Under the pieces are notes generated by a model. It ran no database searches and had not been told where the DNA came from. It saw only the letters and a list, made by a program, of their open reading frames with translations. Positions 9,587 to 19,105 of a stretch of 64,000 bases of DNA are shown here, one piece after another. Position numbers and translations under genes: made by a program. The DNA comes from Anaerolineae bacterium (GTDB lineage: Bacteria > Chloroflexota > Anaerolineae > Aggregatilineales > UBA3940), in the NCBI GenBank assembly GCA_016926255.1, contig JAFGOY010000011.1, forward strand, positions 207,307-271,306, written 5' to 3'. Position 1 is the stretch's first letter, and the number at the start of each line of letters is the position of its first letter.

Positions 9587-9919
9587 AAACGCCTCCTTAA
9601 GACAATGGGGTCAATCGCGTGGGAATAGAAAAAGCACAAACCCGGCAAGCAGTCTTCAAACAGAAAAACACGCTTACCCGGCCAGAAGGTTCTTCCGGAT
9701 AACTTTGGGAACTAGAGGGAGGATCTTCAGACGTACTCACTGAACTGATTCTGTACTTAACCTGATATGCAAATGGCGGATTGCCTCCGCCTGGGAATGC
9801 TGCCAACAACAAAACTTACCAACGTGCGATGACTATAATATGCTTCATCCCAATTTGCAAGAGTACCTCGATTTTGTGCCATTGTTCCGGGGTGGGCCAA
9901 ACTTACCGAATGTCAGCTG
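9587..9919. other. Intergenic region upstream of glmU
   Basis: No convincing gene. An imperfect inverted repeat pairs 9642-9650 with 9672-9681 and would form a hairpin in the minus-strand leader of glmU, followed by T-rich sequence; it could be a weak terminator for the glycosyltransferase gene or a leader structure. An AT-rich box around 9834-9840 gives -10-like sequences on both strands, a plausible site for the glmU operon promoter, but no matching -35 box was found. Confidence 0.35.
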
Positions 9920-11044
9920 TCATCCGAAACGTTCAAGAATTCCGATGGTCTGCTCGACGAGCGTCTCCCACCTGAATCGCTCCAAACCGGGCGAAGTATT
10001 AGCCGCCAGCCGCTTGCAGGTATCGCCCTCGAAAGCCGTTCTGAACGTATCGATCAGCGCACCCACGTCGACATAGGGAACCAGCAGCCCGTTGCCCTCG
10101 TGTTCGATCACTTCCGGGTTCCCGCTCTTGTCACTGGCAATGACCGGCGTCCCGATCCCCAGCGACTCCAGGAGTACATGCGACAGTCCTTCATACCCGG
10201 AATACAGGACGGTATAGTCCGCCGCCCGGTAGTACAGCGGCATCACTGCCCGATCCACCCGCCCCAGGAAGGTGACCCGGTTCTCAAGCCCCAGTTCTGA
10301 TCGCAGTGCTTCCAGACGGGTACGCTCCGGGCCTTCTCCGGCCACCAGCAGGCGAATGTCGGCCCGATCGGCCAGCGCATGGAGAATATGGTCGATCCCC
10401 TTCCAGGCGGTCAGCCGGGCGGCGGCCAGCAGCAGCGGGCCGTCGCCGAGCGAGAGCCGCCGCCGCGCTTCGGCCTTGTTTTCCGCCGGGCGCGGCATTT
10501 CGGCGTGGGGCGCGTTGTACACCACCGACACCCGCTCCGGCTCGATGCCCCAGCCGATTACCATCTGTTTGAGATACTGGCTGGGCACGATGACGTGATC
10601 GAACCGTTTGACCTGCTGCGAGCGCAGCGCCTTGCTCATCTCGGCCAGTGCCCCCTGCCGCTCTACCTGGAACCGGTCGATGTCGGAGGTGGGTGGCACC
10701 CATCCCCGGTTTACCGATCGCTCCCAGGCCTTGTCGCCGACGACCTTCCCGATCTGTGGGTGGATGACATCGGGAAGCGGCAGGCCAATCGAGTGCACGA
10801 AGGCGAGGTCGCAGCCGGGCCACAGGTTCGCCGCAGCCCGCCGGTAGGCCCGCTGGCGGGTGATGTAGTTCGAACGGGGGATACGGGTCAGTGGATAGGG
10901 ATAATCATCGGTGGGTGCGTCGCCGAAGGTCAGCGCGGTGATCGAATGCCCACGCGCCTGGATTTCCGGCAGCAGGTGGTAGAGATAGGTGGCCGGGCCG
11001 CCCGGTTCCGGGTGGAAAATCCCCGAAGCAATGAAGATGCGCAT
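9920..11044 (-). CDS. Glycosyltransferase family 4 (GT-B fold)
   Basis: A 374-residue retaining glycosyltransferase of the GT4 type, probably adding sugars to a surface glycan or glycolipid; the acceptor cannot be told from sequence. The N-terminal half opens MRIFIASGIFHPEPGGPATY, the glycine-rich acceptor loop of this family; the C-terminal Rossmann half has AARLTAWKGIDHILHAL and the nucleotide-sugar-binding EGLSHVLLESLG (an E-x7-E motif) followed by GTPVIAS. It stands alone: divergent from recJ on one side and over 300 bases from glmU on the other. Confidence 0.9.
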   Translation of the reverse strand: MRIFIASGIFHPEPGGPATYLYHLLPEIQARGHSITALTFGDAPTDDYPYPLTRIPRSNYITRQRAYRRAAANLWPGCDLAFVHSIGLPLPDVIHPQIGKVVGDKAWERSVNRGWVPPTSDIDRFQVERQGALAEMSKALRSQQVKRFDHVIVPSQYLKQMVIGWGIEPERVSVVYNAPHAEMPRPAENKAEARRRLSLGDGPLLLAAARLTAWKGIDHILHALADRADIRLLVAGEGPERTRLEALRSELGLENRVTFLGRVDRAVMPLYYRAADYTVLYSGYEGLSHVLLESLGIGTPVIASDKSGNPEVIEHEGNGLLVPYVDVGALIDTFRTAFEGDTCKRLAANTSPGLERFRWETLVEQTIGILERFG

Positions 11045-11110
11045 CTGTCTGTACCCTCAAGAATTGATCGACAGGAACTTTCCGCATTGTACCATCATAC
11101 CTCGCCTGAC

Positions 11111-11140
11111 TTGAAGGCTTCTTGTAACCTGTGTTAGGAT
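11111..11140 (+). promoter_or_regulatory. Candidate promoter of recJ
   Basis: TTGAAG at 11111-11116 is separated by 18 bases from TAGGAT at 11135-11140. A start near 11147 would rule out the in-frame GTG at 11131 as recJ start codon and favour the TTG at 11176, which has GGGGG upstream. Confidence 0.4.
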
Positions 11141-11175
11141 TGGAACAACTGTTTCTGTCTCTACTGGGGGTTGAT

Positions 11176-12894
11176 TTGAACGGACACAGGCCGAAACGCT
11201 GGCGCATTGCTCCTGACGCACCCAATTCATTCGTTTCACAACTGGCACAGCAGTCGATCCATCCTGTTCTTGCCCAGGTGCTGCATCGACGTGGGTTTAC
11301 GACGGTCGAGGCCGTTCAGGATTTTCTGAAGCTCTATGAGGCCGACGATAATCCTTTCCGGATGAAGGGGATGGTCGAAGCTGTATATCGGCTTCGCATG
11401 GCGATCCGCCACAAGGAACCGGTAGCCGTCTACGGTGACTTCGATGCCGACGGGGTCACGTCGACCACGCTGCTCACCGAAGCCCTCACCCGGCTGGGCG
11501 CTGACGTACGCCCCTACATCCCCGACCGGGTCGACGAGGGTTATGGACTCAACAGTCCGGCCTTGAAAACCCTCGCCGAAGACGGCATCCAGGTGGTCGT
11601 TTCCGTTGACTGTGGCATCCGGTCATTGCAGGAAGTTGCCGATGCCCGCAGCTATGGCATCGACATGATCATCACCGATCACCACAGCGTCGGCCAGGAA
11701 GTCCCACCGGCGGTGGCTGTAATCAACCCTAAGCAGCCGGGCTGCCCCTACCCGGAGAAAATGCTGGCGGGGGTAGGCGTGACCTATAAAATCGTCCAGG
11801 CGCTGTTTATGGAGGCCCAGCGGCGCGGCTATACGCGCGGCGGAGAGTGGCGTCCCGAAGACTGGCTCGATCTGGTTGCCATCGGCACGGTTGCCGACAT
11901 CGTCCCGCTGCGCGGCGAAAACCGCGTTCTGGTTTCCCAGGGATTGAAAGCCCTGAACAAACCCCACCGGCCCGGTTTGCGGGCGCTCTACGGCGAAGCA
12001 CGGATCAGGCCGGGGCAGGTGACGACAACCACGATTGGGTTTATGATCGGCCCGCGCATCAACGCCGCCGGGCGGCTGCGCACGGCGATGCTGGCCTATA
12101 ATCTTCTCACCGCCAGTGATACGAAACAGGGTGCACGGCTGGCCGAGCAGTTGAACAATATCAACCGCGAGCGCCAGGAAAAGACCTTCGAGATGCAGGA
12201 ATGGGCCGAGGCGCTGTTCCCCGGAGAACCGGACGACGAGCCACTGTTGTTCGCTGCCGATCCACGCTTCGAGCAGGGGATCGTCGGGCTGGTAGCCAGC
12301 CGTCTCACCGACCAGTATTACCGGCCCTCGGTAGTCGTGCAGGTCGGGCAGGGTGAAAGTCACGGATCGTGCCGCAGCATCCCCGAATTCCACATCACCG
12401 AGGCGCTTGATCAATGCGGCGATCTGCTCGAACGCTATGGCGGGCACGCGGCGGCGGCGGGGTTCACCGTTCAGAACAGCAACATCGAGGAATTGAGCGA
12501 ACGCTTATGGAACATCGCCGCCGAGGAGCTTGGCGACCAGGAGTTGATCCCCACCCTCGACATTGACGCAGAACTTACACTGAAGCAAGCCAGCCGCGAG
12601 TTGGTCGAGGCGCTCGACCTGCTCGAACCGACCGGCGAGGCCAATCCCCTGCCAATTTTCCTGACGTGCGGGCTGGATGTCGCCGAGCGGAATGTGATCG
12701 GTGCCGAAGGTCGGCACCTCAAGCTTCGCCTGTCCGATGGCGACTCGACAATCGAAGCAATCGCCTACCGCTGGGGTGATGCCATCGGCGACTTACCCGA
12801 CCGGTTGGATGTGGCCTATCATCTTGAAATCAACGAGTGGAACGGTCAGCAGCGCTTGCAGCTCAATATTCAGGATATGAAGCCTTCGACCTGA
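11176..12894 (+). CDS. recJ: Single-stranded-DNA-specific exonuclease RecJ
   Basis: A 5'-3' single-strand exonuclease used in recombination and repair, of the DHH phosphoesterase family. Visible motifs are VYGDFDADGVTSTT (motif I), IITDHHSVG with the DHH triad, GRINAAGR-like GPRINAAGRL, and the late YGGHAAAAGFTV of the DHHA1 domain; an OB-fold domain closes the chain. From the TTG at 11176 it has 572 residues, a normal length. Start choice: a GGGGG box precedes the TTG and the candidate -10 box lies downstream of the alternative GTG at 11131. It converges on the LysM gene with a three-base gap. Confidence 0.93.
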   Translation: MNGHRPKRWRIAPDAPNSFVSQLAQQSIHPVLAQVLHRRGFTTVEAVQDFLKLYEADDNPFRMKGMVEAVYRLRMAIRHKEPVAVYGDFDADGVTSTTLLTEALTRLGADVRPYIPDRVDEGYGLNSPALKTLAEDGIQVVVSVDCGIRSLQEVADARSYGIDMIITDHHSVGQEVPPAVAVINPKQPGCPYPEKMLAGVGVTYKIVQALFMEAQRRGYTRGGEWRPEDWLDLVAIGTVADIVPLRGENRVLVSQGLKALNKPHRPGLRALYGEARIRPGQVTTTTIGFMIGPRINAAGRLRTAMLAYNLLTASDTKQGARLAEQLNNINRERQEKTFEMQEWAEALFPGEPDDEPLLFAADPRFEQGIVGLVASRLTDQYYRPSVVVQVGQGESHGSCRSIPEFHITEALDQCGDLLERYGGHAAAAGFTVQNSNIEELSERLWNIAAEELGDQELIPTLDIDAELTLKQASRELVEALDLLEPTGEANPLPIFLTCGLDVAERNVIGAEGRHLKLRLSDGDSTIEAIAYRWGDAIGDLPDRLDVAYHLEINEWNGQQRLQLNIQDMKPST

Positions 12895-12897
12895 GTG

Positions 12898-13758
12898 CTA
12901 ATTCTGGAATACTACCAGGATCGAGCAGCGCTCCGGGTAATTGCTCGTATTGTCGACGACGACCAGCCGCAGCCAGTATTCGCCGTTCGAGAATTTACTT
13001 GTATCGATTTCGCCCAGCACGCCGTTGACCACCGGGGTTTCATTCATGAAAAACGTGGCGAAATCCGCCGAGGTCGAATACCCCTCCTGCCTGACTTCCA
13101 GCTTGTAGAAACTGAAATCGGCATGGGTGGCGCTTCCGCGTATCTGGACGACGCCGGACAGCACTTCATACACTCCCGGCGAGGTGATGGTCGACGATGG
13201 GTTCGTGCAGATGCCATCCGACATCGAGGGCGTGGGCGACGGCCCCGGCGTGATCGTCGCCTGTGGAACAGAAAGCACCGGTGTATTGGTTGGAGATACA
13301 GGCGCTACCGGCGGCACATAGATCACATCGCCGACGCTCAACACAGTGGTCGACATGCAGTTGCCGTTCTGGAGCGTATCGACCGTCACGCCGTAGCGCA
13401 GCCCGATTTTGTACAGTGTTTCGCCCGCCTGGACGGTGTAGGGCACCCATCCCGAAGCAATCTGGCAGGAGGATGCAGCAGGAGGTTGTGATGTGTTAGT
13501 GGACGGCGGATTGGTTGCGGACGGCACCGGCGTATTGGCCGGTCGGTCGGTCGGTTCGGAAGGTCCCGGTGTGGCTGTTTTGGTCGGCGGCGGTGACCAC
13601 GTTTGCGTGGCCGTGCTGAACGGCGTATGGGTTGCCTGCTGTGCGGCCATGTCAGGGTTATCGCTCAGGGCCAGCAGAACACCCCCGACGAGCGTAGCAG
13701 CAATCACAAATAATACGGCGATACCGGCAAGGGCCTGTTGGAGCGGAGTGGGCTTCAC
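12898..13758 (-). CDS. Membrane-anchored LysM-domain protein
   Basis: A 286-residue surface protein. An N-terminal transmembrane anchor (about 10-32) is followed by a Thr/Pro/Ser-rich spacer (about 43-95), a LysM domain (106-150: YTVQAGETLYKIGLRYGV ... VGDVIYVPP) and a C-terminal beta-rich domain (about 185-286) that I do not recognise. LysM domains bind GlcNAc-containing glycans, so a cell-wall or envelope-glycan role is likely. Four cysteines in and around the LysM domain could form disulfides outside the cell. Its start overlaps the stop of the upstream kinase-like gene by four bases (ATGA type), so the two are translated together and may work as a pair. Confidence 0.85.
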   Translation of the reverse strand: MKPTPLQQALAGIAVLFVIAATLVGGVLLALSDNPDMAAQQATHTPFSTATQTWSPPPTKTATPGPSEPTDRPANTPVPSATNPPSTNTSQPPAASSCQIASGWVPYTVQAGETLYKIGLRYGVTVDTLQNGNCMSTTVLSVGDVIYVPPVAPVSPTNTPVLSVPQATITPGPSPTPSMSDGICTNPSSTITSPGVYEVLSGVVQIRGSATHADFSFYKLEVRQEGYSTSADFATFFMNETPVVNGVLGEIDTSKFSNGEYWLRLVVVDNTSNYPERCSILVVFQN

Positions 13759-16700
13759 GCCTGCTCTCCTTGTGAAATGGGTTCAAGCGGAAGCAGCACA
13801 AAGAAAGTCGTTCCTGTGCCCTGTTCACTCTCTAACCAGATTTGCCCGCCCTGCGCTTCGACCAGCGCCTTCGCCAGCGACAGGCTGACGCCGGTATCAC
13901 CCAATCCCTCGATCAAAGGGTTGTCCGCCCGGTATTTACGCATAAAGACTCGTTCATAATCCTCCGGGGAGATCCCGCCCCCGGTATCTTCGACGGCCAG
14001 GCTCAGGCAGTCGGTACTGATCTCCTCGCCACTAATCGTGGGGATTCTGGCGATTTCAGCCGTTGCCCTGATTTCGACTTCACCTTCAACCGGCGATGCA
14101 AGTCCGGCGTTGATCAACAGGTGCTGGATTACCTCGGTCAGCGCCTCACGGTCGGTGGTGATCGGCGGCAGCGCTTCGGGAAGCGTCAGGTAAAGCGAGA
14201 GTTCTTTCTCGGCGTACTGGTTGGCAATCCGCATCACCACCTCTTCGATGGCATAGAACACATCGACTTTTTCCGGTTCCAACTGCATACTGCCGGTATC
14301 CAGCGTGCTGATCCGGATCAGGTCGTCGAGCAGGGTACCCATTCGCTCGGTATTCGCCTTGACCCGCTGCAAGAACTTTCGTTGAAGCGGCCCCAGGATG
14401 CCCACCGACTCGCGCAGCAGCAGTTCGGTATAGCCGATAATCGAACTCATCGGCGTGCGGAGTTCCTGGGCAATCGATGCGATCACTTCGTCGTGGAAAT
14501 CGACTTCTTTCGCGTCGATGATCGCCGCATCGACGGCGGTATTGGTCGCCTGAAGCTGCTCTTCAAGCTCGGACATCGAAAGCCGCGCCTGATCCAACTG
14601 CCCTTCGAGCGTCTCGATAGCCACAGCTTTCTCGGCCAGTTCGACTTCCAGCGCTTCCACGCGGGCCTGATCGACCGTCGAGGCTTCGGTAAGCCCGGAA
14701 TCGAGCTGTTCCTTCAAGGCAGCGATTCGCTGCCGCGCCTGTTCTCGTGTTTCTGCCAGGCTTTGCTGTAGCGTCTGGACTTCTTCAGTCTTGTGATCAA
14801 GCTGGGCGTTCATGCTCTTTAGCGACGCATCTACATCCGCCATATGCGATTTGAGCGTCGCAACAGCCTGCGCCTTTTCTGAAAGCTGGCGTTCCAGTGC
14901 TTCCATCGAAACCGTCCGCTCGATCAACTGCGCTTCTAACTGCGCCATCGCCTCGCGGTCGGCCTGATCCATCGACTCCTGGGCTTTGACAGCCTCGTCG
15001 TTGAGGTTCGTTACTGCCTGCGCTTCGGCCAGTTGTGCCTTAAGCCGGGCGACTTCCGATGCCTGATCGCCGACCCGCTTCTGGAGAACCTCAAGCTCCC
15101 GCGTACTGGTCAGCCCACTGCTGACCTGTTCACGCAGCGCCTCGCCCACCGCTTGGGCTTCGGTCAGGCGTGTTTGCAGCTTGATGATCTCCCTGGCCTT
15201 GGTACCAAGCTCCTCCTGCAAAAAGGCAACTTCCTGCTGGCTGATCTGCGCTTGAGCGAGCCTTACCCGCAACGCAGCCAGTTCGGTCTGGGTTGCCATG
15301 CGTGCTTCTTCAAGTTGCTGTTTAGCCAGCAGATGAGCGGCGTTATTATAAACCTCTTCTTTTTCTTCTTTGACGCTGCTGTTATTTATTTCGTTTTTTG
15401 TATTTTCTTCGTTTTTCTGAAGTGTCTCTACTTCCGTTTCCAGTTCCTCGACCCGTTTTGCGCGGTCGCGGAGTCGGTCGGCTTCCGCCGTAAGTAGCGC
15501 GATCTTCTCGCGGGCGGCTTCCTGTTGAAGTGGCACTTCGTCAAGCTGGCGGTGCAGGTCGCGGATATAGCTTTTCATCTCTTCGATCTGGCGGAGCGCA
15601 GTGTTGAGTTCGCTTGTCCTGGCCGTCAAACCATCGGCCAGGTCTGCGGCGCGCGTCGCCTCCGCCGTGCCGATTGCATCGGCCTGCTCCTGAACTTCTT
15701 TGAACGTTTCGGCGTTGAGCAGCGCGGCGGTTACCAGCGGCCCCAGACGGTCGAGTAGATCGCGCTCTTCGTTACTCAACATCCGGGTCGAATAGGGAGA
15801 TGCGGCGATCAGCACGCCGATCCGCTCCTCACCGTTGACCAGCGGTTGAATGAAAGCTGGTCCCTCGTGAGTAATCCCTAATAGGCGATAGATATCGCGC
15901 AGTTCGCGCGCGTTTCGCTGCGTGGTCAGGCGCATCTGGCGAAGACGCCCCAGGGCATTGACGATGCTGGGGTGATCGGCCAGGTCGATTATTCCCTGTG
16001 GCAGTGGGGCCTGGGAGATGTTGTCGTATCCACCGACGATTGCGGCCTGCACGACATCCTCGTCAACAATTGCCAGTGCGCATACATCGGAGCGGAGCGC
16101 CGTCGCCACGACACGGGGTGCTTCCTGGACGATCTCCGCAGGTTCCAGGGTCACCAGCAACCCGCCGACCGCGTCAACGACATCCAGCAAGGGTGGCCCC
16201 ACAGGGAGTTTGATTTCCTCGACCGGCTCAGGTTTGTCGGTTCTCACGGTTTCGTCGAATGTTCCCGGCGGTGGAACCGGGGCCGGATCGGCCATACCCG
16301 GCGGTACAGCGAGTGTGCTGGCCGGTTCGGCAGTCAGCCAGCTCGGTTCGAAGGTGTCGATATTCAATAACTGCTCGACGACGTGCCGGTAGGCGATGGC
16401 AGCCAGCATCGGCATTGCCAGGATCTGCCCGATCCGCACCACCGAGGCAACATCGCCCAGCACCGGCCAGCCAAGATGGATCGCCGCCGCGCTGCCTAAG
16501 ATCAGCAGGGTAAGGCCCTTCAGGGAGAAATCGTAAATGGACTTGAACCGGAAGCTCATCCAGACGAGGCCGATCAGCGCCAGCCCGATCTGGGCGATGG
16601 CCCAGACGACGTCAATCCACAGCCCGTTGAAAAGCTGCTCGCTGGCGGTGCCGGTACCCCAGAAATAGTAAGTTCCGCCAAAGGCGATCAGGATCAGGCC

Positions 16701-17081
16701 AATAGTCCCTGCTGCGAGGACATCGGCGAGGAAATTCCGGCGCATCAAGTCAGGGGTGTTCATTGTGATGAACGCCCAGGCTGTACTGGCAATCGTAAGC
16801 GTATCGACCGCCCTTTCGACCGGTGGGAGCAGGACGTTGCGCGGCAGGAATCCCTGCCAGGCGGCCAGCGAAGCAATCAGCACGATCACCCGCCCGAAAA
16901 ACAGGAGGAAGATGCTCAATGCCAGCCGGAACGTGCCTGTGTCGCGTTCCCGCATCCACTGACCGATGCTGATCGCGAAGGCGGCCTCTACCGCAAAAAA
17001 TATGATGAAATGGTAGACCAGGCTGCCCGGAGGCTGCCCAACGAGGTTTATGATCTGATCAAACACGGTCGTTACTCCCAA
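13755..17081 (-). CDS. Membrane sensor kinase-like protein without the phospho-accepting histidine (GAF, long coiled coil, HisKA/HATPase)
   Basis: A 1108-residue protein. Several membrane helices fill about residues 1-225; a GAF domain spans about 290-460; then about 400 residues of near-continuous coiled coil (about 465-860). The end looks like a histidine kinase: dimerisation box IASIAQELRTPMSSIIGYTELL and an ATPase domain with an N-box Asn (LLINAGL), EDTGGGI and GLGDTGVSLSLAKALV. Residue 872, where His is expected in S-H-E-L-R-T-P, is Gln (codon CAG, 14468-14466). Autophosphorylation at the usual site is thus impossible; it may be an ATP-binding signalling scaffold. It is coupled to the LysM gene downstream. 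Glycan or wall sensing is a guess from that pairing. Confidence 0.88.
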   Translation of the reverse strand: MGVTTVFDQIINLVGQPPGSLVYHFIIFFAVEAAFAISIGQWMRERDTGTFRLALSIFLLFFGRVIVLIASLAAWQGFLPRNVLLPPVERAVDTLTIASTAWAFITMNTPDLMRRNFLADVLAAGTIGLILIAFGGTYYFWGTGTASEQLFNGLWIDVVWAIAQIGLALIGLVWMSFRFKSIYDFSLKGLTLLILGSAAAIHLGWPVLGDVASVVRIGQILAMPMLAAIAYRHVVEQLLNIDTFEPSWLTAEPASTLAVPPGMADPAPVPPPGTFDETVRTDKPEPVEEIKLPVGPPLLDVVDAVGGLLVTLEPAEIVQEAPRVVATALRSDVCALAIVDEDVVQAAIVGGYDNISQAPLPQGIIDLADHPSIVNALGRLRQMRLTTQRNARELRDIYRLLGITHEGPAFIQPLVNGEERIGVLIAASPYSTRMLSNEERDLLDRLGPLVTAALLNAETFKEVQEQADAIGTAEATRAADLADGLTARTSELNTALRQIEEMKSYIRDLHRQLDEVPLQQEAAREKIALLTAEADRLRDRAKRVEELETEVETLQKNEENTKNEINNSSVKEEKEEVYNNAAHLLAKQQLEEARMATQTELAALRVRLAQAQISQQEVAFLQEELGTKAREIIKLQTRLTEAQAVGEALREQVSSGLTSTRELEVLQKRVGDQASEVARLKAQLAEAQAVTNLNDEAVKAQESMDQADREAMAQLEAQLIERTVSMEALERQLSEKAQAVATLKSHMADVDASLKSMNAQLDHKTEEVQTLQQSLAETREQARQRIAALKEQLDSGLTEASTVDQARVEALEVELAEKAVAIETLEGQLDQARLSMSELEEQLQATNTAVDAAIIDAKEVDFHDEVIASIAQELRTPMSSIIGYTELLLRESVGILGPLQRKFLQRVKANTERMGTLLDDLIRISTLDTGSMQLEPEKVDVFYAIEEVVMRIANQYAEKELSLYLTLPEALPPITTDREALTEVIQHLLINAGLASPVEGEVEIRATAEIARIPTISGEEISTDCLSLAVEDTGGGISPEDYERVFMRKYRADNPLIEGLGDTGVSLSLAKALVEAQGGQIWLESEQGTGTTFFVLLPLEPISQGEQA

Positions 17082-17136
17082 GGGTTGAACGCTATTGCGA
17101 TTATAGCATTATTGGCATCTATGCGCTTGAACGCTC

Positions 17137-18354
17137 TCAGTGCTGGTGCCGCTCGACGATGTCGGACACCACGCCGATAACGTCGTTGATATCTTGATCG
17201 GTCATCCGCGAGAAGATCGGCAGCGATACCTCGCGCTGGTATTCCCGATAGGCGACCGGGAAGTCCTCAGGCTGATAGTGATAGGTATCCCGGTAGTAGG
17301 GATGCAGGTGGAAGGGGATGAAGTGGACGCTGGTGCCGATGTTGGCTGTCTTCATCTGCTCGATGAATGCCGCCCGGTCAATAGTCAGGCGGTCGAGGTT
17401 CAGACGCAGCATGTAGAGATGCCACGCGTGGTGACCCTCGTCCCCGGAGGACGGCGGCTGCAATTCGGGCAGCGCGGAGAAGGCTTCGGTGTAGCGCCGT
17501 GCGATCTCCGCCCGCCGGTCACGCATCTGCGCTGCCCGCCGAAGCTGCACTCGCCCCATCGCAGCGGCGATATCGGTCATATTGTATTTGTAGCCCGGTG
17601 CGGCGATCTCGTAATACCAGGAACCCTCCGCCGTGTAGCGCTTCCAGGCATCCTTGCTGATACCGTGCAGCCGCATCACCCGGCAGTGATCGGCGAGTTC
17701 TGCATCGTTGGTTGTGATCATTCCCCCCTCGCCGGTAGTCAATGCTTTGGTTGCGTAGAAGCTGAAGCAGCCGAACCAGCGAACGTCGTAAGGTTGGCCC
17801 GTTTCCGGCGGGATGGGGGCCGATCCGATCAGCCGCCCTTTGTAGCGGGTGGGAATGGAGTGGGCGGCATCCTCTACAACCGCCAGACCGTGTTTTTTGG
17901 CGATGGTGTAGATCGGATCGAGGTCGGCAGACAATCCGCCTACATGCACCGGCAGGATCGCCCGCGTTCGTTCGCCGATCGCCCCCTCGATCCGCGCGGG
18001 GTCGATGTTGAAATCCTCCGGGCGAATGTCGACAAAAACCGGCTTCGCCCCAAAGTAGCAGATCACCTCGCTGGATGCTGCGAAGGTATAAGGCGTGGTA
18101 ATCACCTCGTCTCCGGGTTGGAGGCCAATCGCGTCGAGGGCGAGGTGCATCGCAGCGGTGCATGAGTTGACAGCGACAGCCTGCTCGACGCCGAAATACG
18201 CAGCGAACTCCTGCTCGAACAGCGCCGTCTTCGGCCCAGTGGTCAGCCAGCCGGAACGCATGGTATCGACTACTTCCGCGATCTCCTCCTCGCCGATGCC
18301 AGGCAGGGCAAAAGGAAGATAGGAGGCGCGTCTGGTGCGGTTTTCGTCTGTCAT
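17137..18354 (-). CDS. DegT/DnrJ/EryC1/StrS-family aminotransferase
   Basis: PLP-dependent enzyme of the sugar aminotransferase family, which converts keto-sugar nucleotides to amino sugars for surface glycans. 405 residues from the ATG at 18354, chosen for its AAAGGAG box and the typical opening (LPFALPGIGEEEIAEVVDTMRSG). Expected features are GWLTTGPKTALFEQEFA, VEDAAHS and the PLP-lysine segment FYATKALTTGEGG. Close to ArnB/PseC-like members, but the exact sugar is not known. No sugar-nucleotide dehydratase or epimerase is adjacent. Confidence 0.9.
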   Translation of the reverse strand: MTDENRTRRASYLPFALPGIGEEEIAEVVDTMRSGWLTTGPKTALFEQEFAAYFGVEQAVAVNSCTAAMHLALDAIGLQPGDEVITTPYTFAASSEVICYFGAKPVFVDIRPEDFNIDPARIEGAIGERTRAILPVHVGGLSADLDPIYTIAKKHGLAVVEDAAHSIPTRYKGRLIGSAPIPPETGQPYDVRWFGCFSFYATKALTTGEGGMITTNDAELADHCRVMRLHGISKDAWKRYTAEGSWYYEIAAPGYKYNMTDIAAAMGRVQLRRAAQMRDRRAEIARRYTEAFSALPELQPPSSGDEGHHAWHLYMLRLNLDRLTIDRAAFIEQMKTANIGTSVHFIPFHLHPYYRDTYHYQPEDFPVAYREYQREVSLPIFSRMTDQDINDVIGVVSDIVERHQH

Positions 18355-18436
18355 AGGGAAACTCCTTTGCCCGGTTGGATATAGTGATATTGTATCCACT
18401 GCGGTATTTTCCACTACCACGTACATCGATTCACCC

Positions 18437-18466
18437 TCGACCGACCGCACCGGGGTATGCTACACT
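18437..18466 (+). promoter_or_regulatory. Candidate leaderless promoter of the 3-methyladenine glycosylase gene
   Basis: TCGACC (18437-18442), 18 bases, TACACT (18461-18466), then 7 bases to the ATG at 18474. Transcription would begin at or one base before the start codon, and there is no Shine-Dalgarno sequence. Four other genes in the window show nearly the same spacing. Confidence 0.45.
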
Positions 18467-18473
18467 CCTCACC

Positions 18474-19076
18474 ATGTCACGATTAACTCAAACTTTCTTT
18501 GCCCGCGATACCCTGACCACCGCACATGATCTGCTGGGTTGCCTGCTCGTCCATGAGGTCGACGGACAGCGGGTGGCCGGGCGCATCGTCGAAGTAGAAG
18601 CCTACACCGGCCATGACGACCTGGCTTCGCATGCAGCACGAGGTAAAACTCCGCGAAACACGGTGATGTTCGGCCCACCGGGGATCAGCTACATCTACCT
18701 GATCTACGGGATGTACCAGCTGCTCAATGTGATCGCAAAGCCGGAGGGTGTCGACTACCCCGCCGCGATCCTGATCCGTGCCCTCGAACCGGTTGAGGGG
18801 TTACAATTCATGGCAGCGCGGCGAACAGGCCGCCGCCGGGTCGAGTGGACGAGCGGCCCTGGCCGCTTGACGCTGGCGCTGGCTATCGACCAGTCCTTGA
18901 ACGGTATCGACATGACCGCACCGGGCAGCCCGCTCTATTTCGAAGAGGAGATCGATGTGCCCGGCGAACAGGTACAAACCGGCCCCCGGATCGGTATCAA
19001 TGTATCCGAACCCTGGCAGAGTATGCCCTGGCGATTCTGGCTCAGGGATAACCCGTTCGTTTCACGTGCCGGTTAA
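18474..19076 (+). CDS. DNA-3-methyladenine glycosylase (AAG/MPG family)
   Basis: Base-excision enzyme removing alkylated purines, of the AAG/MPG fold found in animals and many bacteria (Bacillus-type), not AlkA or Tag. The 200-residue protein shows the family segments [38 protein letters not shown] (catalytic Glu within EVEAY), [19 protein letters not shown] and [12 protein letters not shown]. It ends in DNPFVSRAG as usual. No ribosome-binding site is visible at the ATG, in line with a leaderless message. It is the first gene of a run continuing with fabI and mutS2 on the same strand. Confidence 0.93.
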   Translation: MSRLTQTFFARDTLTTAHDLLGCLLVHEVDGQRVAGRIVEVEAYTGHDDLASHAARGKTPRNTVMFGPPGISYIYLIYGMYQLLNVIAKPEGVDYPAAILIRALEPVEGLQFMAARRTGRRRVEWTSGPGRLTLALAIDQSLNGIDMTAPGSPLYFEEEIDVPGEQVQTGPRIGINVSEPWQSMPWRFWLRDNPFVSRAG

Positions 19077-19105
19077 GTCGATTCCCATGTGGAGGTGAGA
19101 GAAAG

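Noticed and set aside
9597..9812. 71-codon minus-strand frame upstream of glmU
   Set aside because: TTG start without a ribosome-binding site and low-complexity product; better seen as leader or spacer.
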